Of a DNA stretch of 64,000 bases, positions 46,957 through 57,436 are shown piece after piece; positions within the stretch are counted from its first letter, which is position 1; every line of letters begins with the position of its first letter. The position numbers and the translations under genes were made by a program. The DNA lies in NCBI GenBank assembly GCA_954871525.1, contig OX940865.1:15514606-15578605 (forward strand), written 5' to 3'. A model generated the notes under the pieces. That model ran no database searches. It was not told the origin of the DNA and was given only the letters and a program-made list of their open reading frames with translations. Source of the DNA: Parietaria judaica (Eukaryota; Streptophyta; Magnoliopsida; Rosales; Urticaceae).

Positions 46957-49900
46957 TGCCGCTAGGGTTTTTTTTTTTTTTTTCTCTTAGTCGTAGAAAA
47001 TAGAGAATAAAGTAAACACGGAGAGTTTGGAGAAGCTTGAAGCTTCGCTGAGGGAGGAAACCCAGAAAGCTGTAACCTCGAGAGCTATTCAACGCGCACA
47101 AGGCGGTGGTCGGAGGTAGCTGGTCTTTGTCGCGCGGTGGAGAGGCTCCGACGAATCTGGAAGAATCTTGGCCGTGAACTGAGCGTGGAGTAGAATCAAG
47201 GAATGTGAAGATCGACGAGACTTAGTTCGGAGAAGAATCTTCGAATATTCAAAAGCTAAGAATCTTCAAACCTACGCGATTTCAAAATTAGGAATTATAG
47301 TATCTACAATATATTTATATAATATGGTAGGGTATCAACAGATATAAATAGAAAAAATATCTGTTGATATACGATTATTTAAAAAAAAAAAAATTAACGG
47401 CCCAATTAAAATATGGGTATTTGCAGTAAAAATACCCATATAATTTTTCATATTCCCAATTTATATATCTCTTTTTGCACAGATTCTCTACCATTAGGTA
47501 TCTGAGCTTATTTATTCTCCTTTTCGTCAAGATTCACTACGTAGAGTTAGAGATGTATGACTAGTCCACGTTTTTGCTCATTTTTACTACATATTCGACC
47601 CTATTGAATAATATTATTTGCTTAATTAATACATTTTCATACTTAATATTACACATACAATATAAAAATAGAGCAATATAGATGTTTCTATAATACTATC
47701 TTCGAAATTATCTAATTCTTATTATTATTAAATACTCGGAGATCACTCACATAGTGACTCTGCCTCAAATTTATCAATAGAACCCTCACATATGATAGAG
47801 GAAAACCGTAAATACATATGACATAATTTGAGATTTACAAATCGAACATTGAAAATATCTCAAATATCAAAATCAACTTAATACCAAATATCACACGAAC
47901 CAACTAGCACAAAAAGAAACATTAAATATACCAAAATCGAAGATACGTGATATAGAATATGAGATTACAATTTAAACATTAATATTATCCCAAAAGAACA
48001 AAACTAACTTCATAACCAAAAAAAAAAAAGAGCCAATTAGCATAAAAGAAACATTAGATTATGCCTAATATACACAACGTTCATAATGTCCAACCTAAAC
48101 AAACCTTTTATATTTTCAAGAAACTGGCTAGAATTTGTGAATATATTATCTCTACATTCAGCACTCAGACGAGCCAACATATCTGCCATTTAATTCCATT
48201 CTCTAAAAAAATGGTGTATAGAATAATTTGATCCCTCTAGTAATTATCTTAGTTCAGTAATATCTTGTAATATCTTGATTCCCTTCGTAGTTATCGCTGA
48301 TAATTAGCATCATGCTACTCGTTTACTAAATGATTAAATTGTAAACAATCCATTAAAAGTATTTCATTTTCAGTAATTACAAGCATAATCTATATATCTA
48401 TATTCTATATTAAAGATGATGAGAAAGTTTTTTCAAGACCATTCTATAATATAAACATATTCAAATACTATTTAGAATTTAGAATTAGAAGAAAAAAAAA
48501 AAAAAAAAAACTCAAAAACACTATTCCATCACTTACACACTCATTTCATAATAATTAGGAGACATGAAGAGTCCAGCAATTCAATTAGTAATCTATATCT
48601 ATATCTATTGACTATTCTAATAAACTCTCTTTGGTTAAATCTCACTGGATATGCAATTCAATTAGTAATTTATATCTATATCTACTCTATAGGATACATA
48701 TTTACGTATAAATAGATTATTAATTCTATTTGATCTCTTTTTTATAAACGTACAAGGTCATTTAATCACAAAAAAATAGAAAATGAAAGGATACATATTC
48801 ATTATAACAATCGCCTATACAAATATGGGAGGTATAAAATGAAGTATCCATTCATGAAATTCAATTAATAACATCTAACTCCTAAAACCTTAATGTCTGC
48901 CAAATTTTTTTTATATAATTTGAATTTAATTAAGCTATTACTCCATGACGTTACTATTCAATTATATCATTCAAAACCATTATTTATTAATATATATATT
49001 CTTGAAATCTCTAACTCATATTATCGCACTCTTTCGCTTCTCAAATATCGAAGCTAATTCTCTCCCTACCTACCATTGTAAGTTTTTTTTTCGTAATTTT
49101 TTTTTTCATTTTTATTATGAACTAGGGATTTTCACCCTAAATTCTAATCGATTGACCTAGGGATTTCTTCCGATTCTTGAACGATCATCGAGACATATCA
49201 AATAAACAAAACTAAAAAAATGAAAAACGAATCAAGACAAAATTTTAGAGAGAGGTTCGGCCAGAGATCGAAATCCGATCTCTGGCATACGTCCTCTCTT
49301 TCGCTCCAGCGAATATAACCGGACGCCATGCACTGTAGGATCTTCGAGTTCCGATTACACACTCATCTACGCCTGTCTCTCACCGTACATCGATCGATCC
49401 GATCAAACCCGTACAATCCCTAGATAAGCTTTACATAGTGAATTCAAACCCAAAAGAAACAAACCAGAGAGTAGGTGAAGCTAGAAACCCTAGAGAGAAA
49501 GAACCCTAGATCCCCTTAAGAGAAAAACCCATTTTCTCTTCCTTTATTTTTTCTCTCTTTTTCTCTCCTTCACAGTCTGTCGAATTCCAATCTGAGAGCA
49601 ACCCAAATAGGAGGTTGAAGAAAGAGGCCTCACACCCGTTGGATTAGGTTTCATCGTGTGGCTCAAAGTCGTCCTAGTACAAGTAGTAAATGACAATTGC
49701 TTTCATCTTAAAGCTTAGTTTAGTTTATTCTATATGAATCATGGAACGATATCGGTCTGCTCTGTAATTGAAGCTGGGTCTTTGCATGGCTTGATTTCAA
49801 TTATAAAATGTGATGCTTAAAATTTGATAAATGAGTTGTTTATAATTTTGTTATAGTTTTATATTTGATGCTTAATTCGGATCCGTGAATTGTTACCTTC

Positions 49901-50168
49901 GGTTGTTAACAAATTCATGACTAAGATTCTGCTCTTTTCCGGGTTTCTCCAAGATTCAGTGCTCAAAAAAAGGTAAGTGTTTCTTCTCTTCGTTTAGCTC
50001 AGTTGAATACTAGCTTTGACCCACCGATTTATATCTATATATCTCTTTGAAGAAATTCTATGTCCAATCCTCAAGCTACGCCTTTGTCCTGCCACGATCG
50101 AGCGACACAATTTCTAATCTCCTTGGCCCTCCAAAATATCACATCACCTATATTGTCTTCCTTACATA
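46957..50168. other. Intergenic DNA with a leader-like island, no coding gene
   Basis: Mostly AT-rich. At 48404 TCTATATTAAAGATGATGAG resembles a Helitron 5' end; a close relative is at 61310. At 49240-49640 a GC-richer island contains AAACCCTAGAGAGAAAG-type text, as in plant 5' leaders, and a perfect stem CCAGAGATCG/CGATCTCTGG (about 49260-49284). No open frame of note follows, so this may be a captured promoter or leader fragment. Confidence 0.4.
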
Positions 50169-50996
50169 CTAGTGGACCGACACCACGCTTCGCGTGGTGA
50201 TGTAAAAAACATCGAATAGTTTGATTTAATATATTTAAATTAAAAGACATACTTCAAAATATAAATCCGACAATTGCTAAATTTTTTTAAGTGAGGTCAG
50301 TGATATTTTTTTTTTAATTAAATATGACACAATATTTTTAACATAAATGACTTATATAATAACTCTTCGTGTAAGGAAAAAAACTATAATTCCCAAATTC
50401 GGTAAGGAAAATTATTGAGTAAGAGAGGTGAGTTTGAAATCTACATATTTTGAAAAATAAATTTGCTGTAAAAGAACACTAATTAATGTCAAGAGTAAGT
50501 TCTTGAGATTAAATGTTTCAACATTTCAAAAATTAGTCTACTTATAATGCAAATACCATGTAGAAAATTATATTATTTTTCAAAGATCCTAGTTTTCATG
50601 ACAAAACATAAGGTTTGAGAATTCAAACATGATATATATAAAGATCAATATGGGCAAGACAATCTTGAAAAGATGCAGTAATATATTAATTCGGGAAATG
50701 CCTTCAAATCGCTCAATAGACCCAAAGTTCACTTGTTGCGAAAGGCTCCGACCCGACCTTGTGAAGTTCCAATCAGCTAAACAACCAACAGAAAATGAAT
50801 CAGAGGCCTAAAACTTACTGAAATTGGTCGACATAAAAATAATACCTTTTAAACAAACAAAAAAAAAACAAACTGAGCAGTGAAAAAAACACCGAGAGTA
50901 GAGCTTCATGGAATGGAAAAATCAGTGAGTGAAAAATAAATATCAAGAAAACAACTATATATTCGAAGTTGACACTTATTCATTCAAAATATATAT

Positions 50997-51720
50997 TGTT
51001 AATGAGAAAAAATGGATCAACACTTAAAGCGGCCCAAGTCTTAATTTTGGGCCGGGCCCAATGATCACTTGACGGTCAAATGGGGTCTTGAAGCTTTATT
51101 CTTCATTCTTGATAGGCCGGAAATTTTTTCCAGAACTCCGTCTCCGTATACTTTGCCAAAATGATTAAATAAACGTGAACTTAAAGGGGTACGGCGGGGG
51201 TGCCTCCGTATCCACCTCCGACGCTCAACATTAGTCGGGTATTTAAGTTGGAATATTAAAGAGAATGGAAAACGGAGATTTTATCGCTTTAGAAAGCGTT
51301 TTTAGAGTTGTTTTGAATTGAACTGAGTTTGATTCAGACTTACTGTTTTGATTGAAATAAACTTCTATTGATAAAAAAGTGCAGGGACCTCTTTGTAATT
51401 AATAATTATTTTATTAGGCCCATGAGCAATTATGATATTGTTTGCGCAGTGCACGGTGCGCTGTGCTCAGTGCTCGGTGCGCGATTAATTTAAAACCTAT
51501 TTTGTGGTAAAAGTAACTATACTTTCACTGACTTTTTTCGGGCCGAGTCTTGTGTACTTTTTTGGTTGACTTTCTTTTGGCGGGCCCGGGACGTCTTTGC
51601 GGACTTTTTTTAGTCTTTTAAGCCTTTTGGGAAGTTTTTTTGGCTGGGCCTTAATTTTTCTAGGCTCCGAAAATACCTATAAAATTAACCCCTCAGTTTC
51701 TTGGGAGATTTTATCTGGCG
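50997..51720 (+). mobile_element. LTR-like dispersed repeat, copy 2
   Basis: Begins TGTTAATGAGAAAAAATGGAT, then GCGGCCCAAGTCTTAATTTT and GGGCCGGGCCCA, colinear with copy 1 at 39075. Near its end a GTGCACGGTGCGCTGTGCTC-type palindromic run (about 51449-51482) and a TTTTTTTGGCTGGGCC phrase occur. Copies share about 250 bases clearly and then drift. The intervening 11 kb lacks pol genes, so the two are unlikely to be the ends of one element. Confidence 0.4.
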
Positions 51721-51779
51721 AGAAACTATTTTGTCTTCCTGTTTTTGAGCTAGCGCTTTAAAAAGATATGTGGGGGCGT

Positions 51780-53200
51780 CCCGAGGAGTAACACTCCGTG
51801 TATGCTGACGGGTGTGTTCCGCGAGATAACCTTACTGTTTCACGTCTACGATCGTGAGGAATTTTCCCTGAAATCACCTCGCGTTTTCACGGGGGCGTTC
51901 GGGAGATAACCCCTCAGCTATGCTTGTGTTTGCAGGTTCGATTTCTTTTGGAATAACCTTCCGTTTTGCATTTACGGGTGCTGTTCCGGGAGATACCCGT
52001 CCATATTTTTTCTTAGGAAAGGGTGAGCATGAGAGCTCTTTGGAATTTGGACTGGCTTGGGCTTCTTTGTGTTTCGAGCTTCTGTCAGTGTTTGCGCGTG
52101 GGCGTCTTATGATTTTGAACTTATGTTGAAGATAAGTTATTTGGTCTTGTGTCGGGGTTTGCGCCTAAGTTTCTCAACCCCCCGAGCTTCTGCCGGTGTT
52201 TGCGCCTGAGCATCTTACAGTTCTTGACTTATGCTAGAATCTTATTTTGGTCTTTTTCCGATGTTCGCACCGAGCGTCTTACGGTTTCAGACTTATGCCA
52301 AAGATGTGTTATTCGGTCTTTAGTCTGGGTTCGGGCATGGGCGTCTCAACCCTCCGAGCTTCCGCCGGTGTTTGCGCCTGAGCGTCTTACGATCCAGGAC
52401 TTATGCCAGAATCTGGTTGTGGTCTTTTTTCGATGTTCGCGCCTGAGCTTCTTACGGTCTCAGACTTATTTACCAAGAAGTCACGCTTTAAATGACCTAT
52501 ATCTTTAGGTTTTTTCGGGATTTGCGCCCGAGCGTCTTGCTCCCCGGTTTATGCGCCTAGGCATCTTGTTTTTATTGTTTTGCCGGTCGCGCTTTAGTGT
52601 CTTACCTCTCGGTATTTTGCTACGTTTTGCGGATTAGCGTCTTACTTCCTGGCTTTTCGCACCGTAGCGTCTTGTCGAGTTTCGCGCCTTAGCGTCTTAT
52701 TTCTTGGTTTCTTTCTGCCAATTTTTGCACCTTAGCGTCTTATTTCTTAGTCTTTAGCGCCGTAGCGTCTTGTCGAGTTTTATGTCTTAGCGTCTTATTT
52801 CTTGGTATTTTGCCAGATTTTGCGCCTTAGCATCTTACTTCCCGGTTTTTTGCACCGTAGCGCCTTGTCGAGTTTCGCGCCTTAGCGTCTTATTTCTTGG
52901 TATTTTTTCCAGGGTTTTGTGCCTCAACGTCTAACTTCCTGGTCTTTCATTCTGTAGTGTCTTGTCGAGTTTTGCGCCTTAACGTCTTATTTCTCGGTGT
53001 GTTTCCCGAGTAAGTAGGATTAATATCACACCTTTCTCGGTCTTATTTCGCCTGAGTCAGAGAGATTACGATCCGACATTTCTCTGTCTTATTTACCTAA
53101 GTTGGCTGGATTGGGATCTTTTCTTTTCACGGCCTTTGAGCCTGAGTTGGCGGGATTAAGATCTTGCCTTTCTCGGTTTTATCGCCCGAGTTGACAGAAC
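51780..53200 (+). repeat. Series of GCGTCTTA-type minisatellites
   Basis: Several tandem families follow each other. At 51780-51925 there are units with GGGGGCGTTCGGGAGATAAC. At about 52150-52490 there are two copies of a roughly 180 bp unit with GAGCTTCTGCCGGTGTTTGC and GCGCCTGAGCGTCTTACG. At about 52500-53010 there are roughly 35 bp units, TTTTGCGCCTTAGCGTCTTA, arranged in a higher-order unit of about 100 bp that alternates with GCACCGTAGCGTCTTGTC. At about 53010-53200 there are units of roughly 55 bp with CCTGAGTTGGCGGGATTAAG. Open frames here are by-products. Confidence 0.75.
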
Positions 53201-53338
53201 TAAGATCAGGCCTTGTCTTGGTCTTTGCGCTTCGAAAGTATTTTTTCAGCTCAGACTTTGATCGTCATTTTTTTTTGCTCGATTTGTTTTTTACCTAGCC
53301 TTCGACTTCGTCTTCGTGGTTCTAATTTTGACCATGTG

Positions 53339-53905
53339 ACCGAGATGAAACTTGAAGTCTTTCAGGTGATTGAAGTGAAACTCGAGGCCGTCGAGGTGAG
53401 CGCTTTAAAGCTTGAGTTCGCTGGGACGACCAATGCGAAGCTTGAATTCGTTAAGACGATCGATGCGAAATTTCGGGTTGTTCAGAAGACTGATGCTAAT
53501 CTTGAAATCGTTGAGACGACATATACAAATTCTCGACGCTGTTGAGGTGACCGACGCAAATTTTGGGGTTGTGGAGACGACCGATTTGAATCTTGAGGTC
53601 GTTGATACGACTAACGCAAATATTTATGCCGTCGAGACGAACGATGCATATCTCGAGGTCGCTGAGATGAACAATTAAAAGTTTGATGTCGTTGAGGCGA
53701 CCGATGCAAAGTTAGGGGTCTTTGAGGCGATCGATGCAAAGCTTAGGGTCGTTGAGACGACCGATGTGAAGCTTGGGATCGTCGAGATGAACGACGTAAA
53801 GCTTGGGGTCATTGAGACGACTCATGCAAATCTTTATGTCGATGAGGGAGCCGAGATGAACTTGCTGATTGTCAAAGCGACTGATTTGAACATCAAGGTC
53901 GTTGT
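53339..53905 (+). repeat. 33 bp minisatellite, about 17 units, with coding-like 11-residue periodicity
   Basis: The unit is close to GACGACCGATGCGAAGCTTG plus AGGTCGTTGA. Because 33 is a multiple of three, the + strand reads as an 11-residue repeat (approximately LEVVETTDANL). The first part is open in the frame of 53213-53545 and continues after a one-base shift in the frame of 53412-53678, then meets a stop at about 53676. It may be relic coding sequence or simply a minisatellite that happens to be open. No matching protein family comes to mind. Confidence 0.75.
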
Positions 53906-54150
53906 CTTGCCCTGATGATCCTTTGGCGCCGTATTTGGGCTTCGGGTGTTGTATTCGGATTTATGACTTTGACCGTTGTCATTCCCCGATGAGCCTTCGG
54001 CGTTGTCGTCGGGTTTCAAAATTTGTGCGTTGATTTTTTCTGATGAGCCTTTGGGATCGTCGTCGAGTTTCGGACTTTGTCCGTAGATTTTTCCCTGATG
54101 AGCCTCTGGCGTCGTCGTCATGTTTCGGACTTTGTACGCCGTCTTTTCTT
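53906..54150. repeat. About 60 bp minisatellite, four units
   Basis: Units begin CCCTGATGAGCCTTTGGCG, continue TCGTCGTCGGGTTTCGGAC, and end TTTGTCCGT. On the - strand they read as a 20-residue repeat in the open frame 54121-53834. This family directly abuts the 33 bp array, with no spacer. Confidence 0.7.
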
Positions 54151-54329
54151 TGATGCGCCTTTTACAATTTAATGCACATATTTATATTTGTTTTTCTTAA
54201 AATATATATATATATATATATATATACAAATTGTATACACATTAATTTTCTCTCTCAAATATATGTACAGATTGTTTTATAAATTTGCTCATATATGTTT
54301 TGACAACCTGATTTTTTTTTTCTGATATC

Positions 54330-54860
54330 GAATGAGCAGTAAAAGCCAAAGAGGTTTTTTTTTTCTTCGGCAAGCAGAGAAGCAAAAGCGAAGAGGCTTC
54401 CTTGTCCTATCTCTCGAGCCTTTCTTCGTCCTTCGCTGCCGACTTCCTTGGCCGCCAGAGGTTGTCGCGCGCGCTGATGGGAGCACCAGAGTCCTCCGTC
54501 GTGGCGTTCGCAGGTGGTGGTGAGCTCGGCGGAGGAGACCCATACTCAGATCTGGACTCGCGTTGGGAGTGCTCTCCGATCGCCAGGTGCGCAAGCTCGT
54601 CGTGGCTTCTAGGAGGTTCACCGGCGGACCTTTTCGGTGATGCTTGGAAGAGCCGCACCTTCCGTGATGATGGTTTAGCGGAGTTCCAGAGACCTGATGG
54701 TCGCGGCGGCGTCCGGTGGAGTCTCGGGTGCGGTCTTTGTCGGCTGCTGGGGAGCAACGACGGCGGATATGAGCCGGGGTGCAACGACGGCGGATATGAA
54801 CCAGGGAGCGACGCACAATGGCGATGGAGTTCATGCAATTGCACTAAATCATGAAATTGT
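54330..54860. other. GC-rich block open on both strands, possible captured gene fragment
   Basis: Strikingly GC-rich for the region. Frames of 150 codons (+, 54402-54854), 181 codons (-, 54834-54289) and 145 codons (-, 54844-54407) overlap, so openness alone tells nothing. A 30 bp unit with GCAACGACGGCGGATATGA is duplicated in tandem at about 54752-54811, giving NDGGYEPG twice on the + strand. I recognise no domain. It lies within the candidate Helitron, a class known to capture host exons, which would explain the composition. Confidence 0.35.
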
Positions 54861-55338
54861 GAAACCAGACCTTAAATATCTTCTCAAAACGACATTTCTG
54901 CAATCAAGCATAAAGAGCAGAGTCTCGATGATCGGATGGAGATGAAACAGAGAGATATGAGTCACCCTCATCATCGGAAAGAGGAAACGTCCAAAAAAAT
55001 AGACTTGGGTGAGGATGGATGAGAATCGGAAGAGAGTTGCGGATGAATGAGAAGATGATATTCAACCGCTTGCAAGCGGTTATTTGCGACTGTTGTAGTT
55101 GGCTAAGTGAGTGTGACGAAGAGAAGAGTGAAAATGCATACCTCGAGTTGTTAAATTTAAGGGTTGTAACATTTCCATTTCCCTAAATTTAAGGGTCGTA
55201 ACTTAATAGTTTTAACGTGTAAATTCTCACTTGTATTTATTTTATTAAAAATAATTCAAAAAAAGGAGAAAAAAGAATGGGGTTGAAATTGTTGATTTTT
55301 AAGCCTGAGATATTATTTTGCTTTTATATATATATAGA

Positions 55339-55375
55339 TTCATCTCATATTCTTTCGGATTTGGAGTTGAGGAAT

Positions 55376-55411
<36 letters not shown>

Positions 55412-56181
55412 CGAGAGAATTGATATAATTTTAAAACTTTTAATGATAGTATAAATATGATATATAACAAGTATATTCATGGGAAAAGAAAATCTAAAAC
55501 TACCTTACTTATAATTTTAGGTATTCGAACAACATAATTAATAAAATATAAAATATACATTTCACATATAATTAGTAGTAAATGATTTAATAACGTACAC
55601 ACAAGATGAATAAAAAATAAATATTTTATTCTTCATTTGTGACTTATTGAGTCTCATCGTGTAGTTGTGTTCGTCTCATTCGTTATTTAATCATGGTTGA
55701 CACGGTCAAACTCATCCATTTAAAAATGACTCAAACTCATTTACAACGTATCATGATTACTTAAATCCAGTAAAAGCCAAGTGGCCATTTTCTCTTCATG
55801 CAATTCATCGAAATTAGGTTTGAAGATCCCAAAGGACAGTCAATCTTAAAATAAGCAAATACAAGAAGCCATTGGTAAAACAACCTTATATTTTTGGCAT
55901 ATAAACACCAAAGAGAATTTCAGTTATAAAACAACATATAATTAGAGGCAGAAAAAGAACCCACCCCAAAAATAACATGGAAAATCAATTACATCCCTTC
56001 AAAGCTAAAACTCCTAAATGCAAACCCTAAAATATAGAGCCATTTATATCAATTTGAAACGAAATAATATCACCAAAATATTCTATATATGCATGAACAT
56101 TCCAACTTCATTAGGGTTCTTAAAGAGAGAGCAAGAAACGCCAAAGGCGTGTCAGAAAAATCTTACCAAAATAAATAAAAG
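55339..56181. other. AT-rich intergenic DNA with (AT)n
   Basis: An (AT)n run lies at 55379-55409. At about 55640-55740 TCTCATCGTGTAGTTGTGTTCG-type phrases resemble the TCGTGTT repeat near 21000. No gene was seen before the expansin exon. Confidence 0.45.
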
Positions 56182-56413
56182 ATGGCATTGCCTTTGCGAG
56201 CTCTCTTTGGTTCACTTTTATTTATAGTAATTTCGTTTCTTGTCGCTGGTCATGTCGATGCATGGGGGCCCCACCAACGCCAAGGGCGGGGGCGAGCTGT
56301 GGGTCGAGCAAGGCGGGGGATTCCCCAGAAGCATCACCATAGGCCCAACTTCAAGCCCGGACCTTGGACACCCGCCCATGCCACCTTCTACGAGGGCGGC
56401 TCCGGAACATTCG
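56182..56413 (+). pseudogene. Orphan first exon of an alpha-expansin
   Basis: An ATG opens MALPLRALFGSLLFIVISFL, a good signal peptide ending near Ala-Gly-His-Val-Asp-Ala. The exon closes with RPNFKPGPWTPAHATFYEGG, then SGTFG. The ATFY segment and the stop of the exon at TTC-G|GTAGGT coincide with the conserved first intron position of EXPA genes. The middle (WGPHQRQGRGRAVGRARRG) is unusual and may contain compensating frameshifts. The cysteine-rich GACGYG domain and the binding domain expected in the next exons are absent from the rest of the window. Expansins loosen cell walls non-enzymatically (family knowledge); this copy cannot. The 3' part is replaced by repeat sequence. Confidence 0.7.
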
Positions 56414-56820
56414 GTAGGTACAAATATAATTGTGACGACCCAAATATTTTACTTGTTATAAAATAAATGTATTGTAATTTATTAGTAATATTTCACTTAG
56501 TTCGAATTGCTAAGAAATTGCCAAGACGTACGAGCCATGCCATGCATGATGGCTACGTTGGCTTGTCATGCATGCATGGCTAAAATAGGTTATTTTTAAT
56601 TTTCACAAAAATATATTTCTTATTTTAAACCAAGGTATTACATTTCTCGAATATCCATCGGCATGCCCATCGAAAATCTTTTTTCGAGGATATGCGAAAC
56701 GATATACCCATCGACATACCTATCGAGAAACCATCGACAAGCGATATATCCATAAAATGAAAAGTGCGAAACGACATCGACAAGCGGTATTTAAAACCTT
56801 GTTTTAAACGACCAAAATAC
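56414..56820. other. Intron remnant and repeat DNA after the expansin exon
   Basis: AT-rich sequence, then short tandem phrases ATGCATGCATGG and GCCATGCCATGCATG (about 56535-56580). Next come ATCGACA/ATCGAGA phrases (56645-56795) repeated with CCATCG spacers. No coding continuation of the expansin was found. Confidence 0.45.
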
Positions 56821-57436
56821 ATTCAACCGCTTGCGGTTATTAATCGTATATTGCGACTGTTGTAGTTGGCTAAGTGACGCACAGAAGAGTGAAAAGGCAT
56901 ACCTCTTCACAGAGCCGGCCCAATATTTTCGGGGGCCTTGGGCGAATAATTTCTTAATAATAATATACTTGCACAACGTACTATGCTTAAATACAAATAT
57001 TTATTGTTGCTCCACGAAATATATTTTTTTCTTGATTTTTCTAGTAAGTATGTTATTGTTCTTGATTTTTCAAGTTTCATTACTTACAACACAAACAAGG
57101 AGACCTCTTTCATCTGATCTTATAAGCATTCTTCTACATTATATAATATTGGGGGCCTTTAAATATTGGGGGCCTTGGGCGGTCGCCCAACTCGCCCACC
57201 TATCGGGCCGGCTCTGCCTCTTCATGAAGAGTTGTTAAATTTAAGGGTTGCAACTTTTCAATTTCTCTAAAATAACTGCCTATCTCATGAAGAGTTGTAA
57301 CTTTATAGTTTTAACGTGTAAACTCTCACTTGTATTTATTTTATTAAAAATAATTCAAAAAAAATGAGAAAAAATAATAGGGTTGAAATTGTTGATTTTT
57401 AAGCCTGAGATTATTTTGCTTTTATATATATAGAGA
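56821..57436 (-). repeat. Second copy of the 55060-55338 Helitron-end segment, split by a hAT element
   Basis: Sequence from ATTCAACCGCTTGC to the terminal TATATATATAGAGA matches 55060-55338 in order and orientation. Shared phrases include CGACTGTTGTAGTTGGC, GTTTTAACGTGTAAA and AATTGTTGATTTTTAAGCC. The copy is interrupted by the hAT element at 56910-57216. An 18 bp palindrome in copy 1, AACCGCTTGCAAGCGGTT, is shortened in this copy. The - strand terminus here is TCTCTATATATATAAAAGC. Confidence 0.7.
56910..57216. mobile_element. Non-autonomous hAT element, 307 bp, perfect 8 bp target duplication
   Basis: CCTCTTCA flanks both sides (56902-56909 and 57217-57224). The termini CAGAGCCGGCCC and GGGCCGGCTCTG are identical to those of the element at 42904. 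The interior is nearly the same apart from a short deletion after GGGCGAA. The paralogous segment near 55150 lacks the insertion, giving a pre-insertion reference. Confidence 0.9.

Larger units (their letters stand above)
50169..55338 (-). mobile_element. Candidate non-autonomous Helitron, about 5.2 kb
   Basis: Read on the - strand, the 5' end is TCTATATATATATAAAAGC (from 55338). The 3' end is a perfect 8 bp-stem hairpin CACCACGC-GAA-GCGTGGTG (50199-50181), eight bases, then CTAG (50172-50169). The flanking bases are A before TC and T after CTAG, as Helitron insertion requires. The candidate at 61537-62859 has matching ends. Inside are LTR-like sequence, several minisatellites and a GC-rich block, but no Rep/helicase frame. 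Because the 5' end is simple-sequence, the pairing of ends is probable, not proven. Confidence 0.45.

Noticed and set aside
39075..51720. One intact LTR retrotransposon spanning both LTR-like copies
   Set aside because: The 11 kb between has no gag-pol, only unrelated elements and gene scraps.
51780..54150. CRISPR array
   Set aside because: Units are adjacent minisatellites without unique spacers, and the genome is a plant's.
54289..54834. 181-codon - strand frame as a real gene
   Set aside because: Both strands are open across this GC-rich block and no domain is visible.
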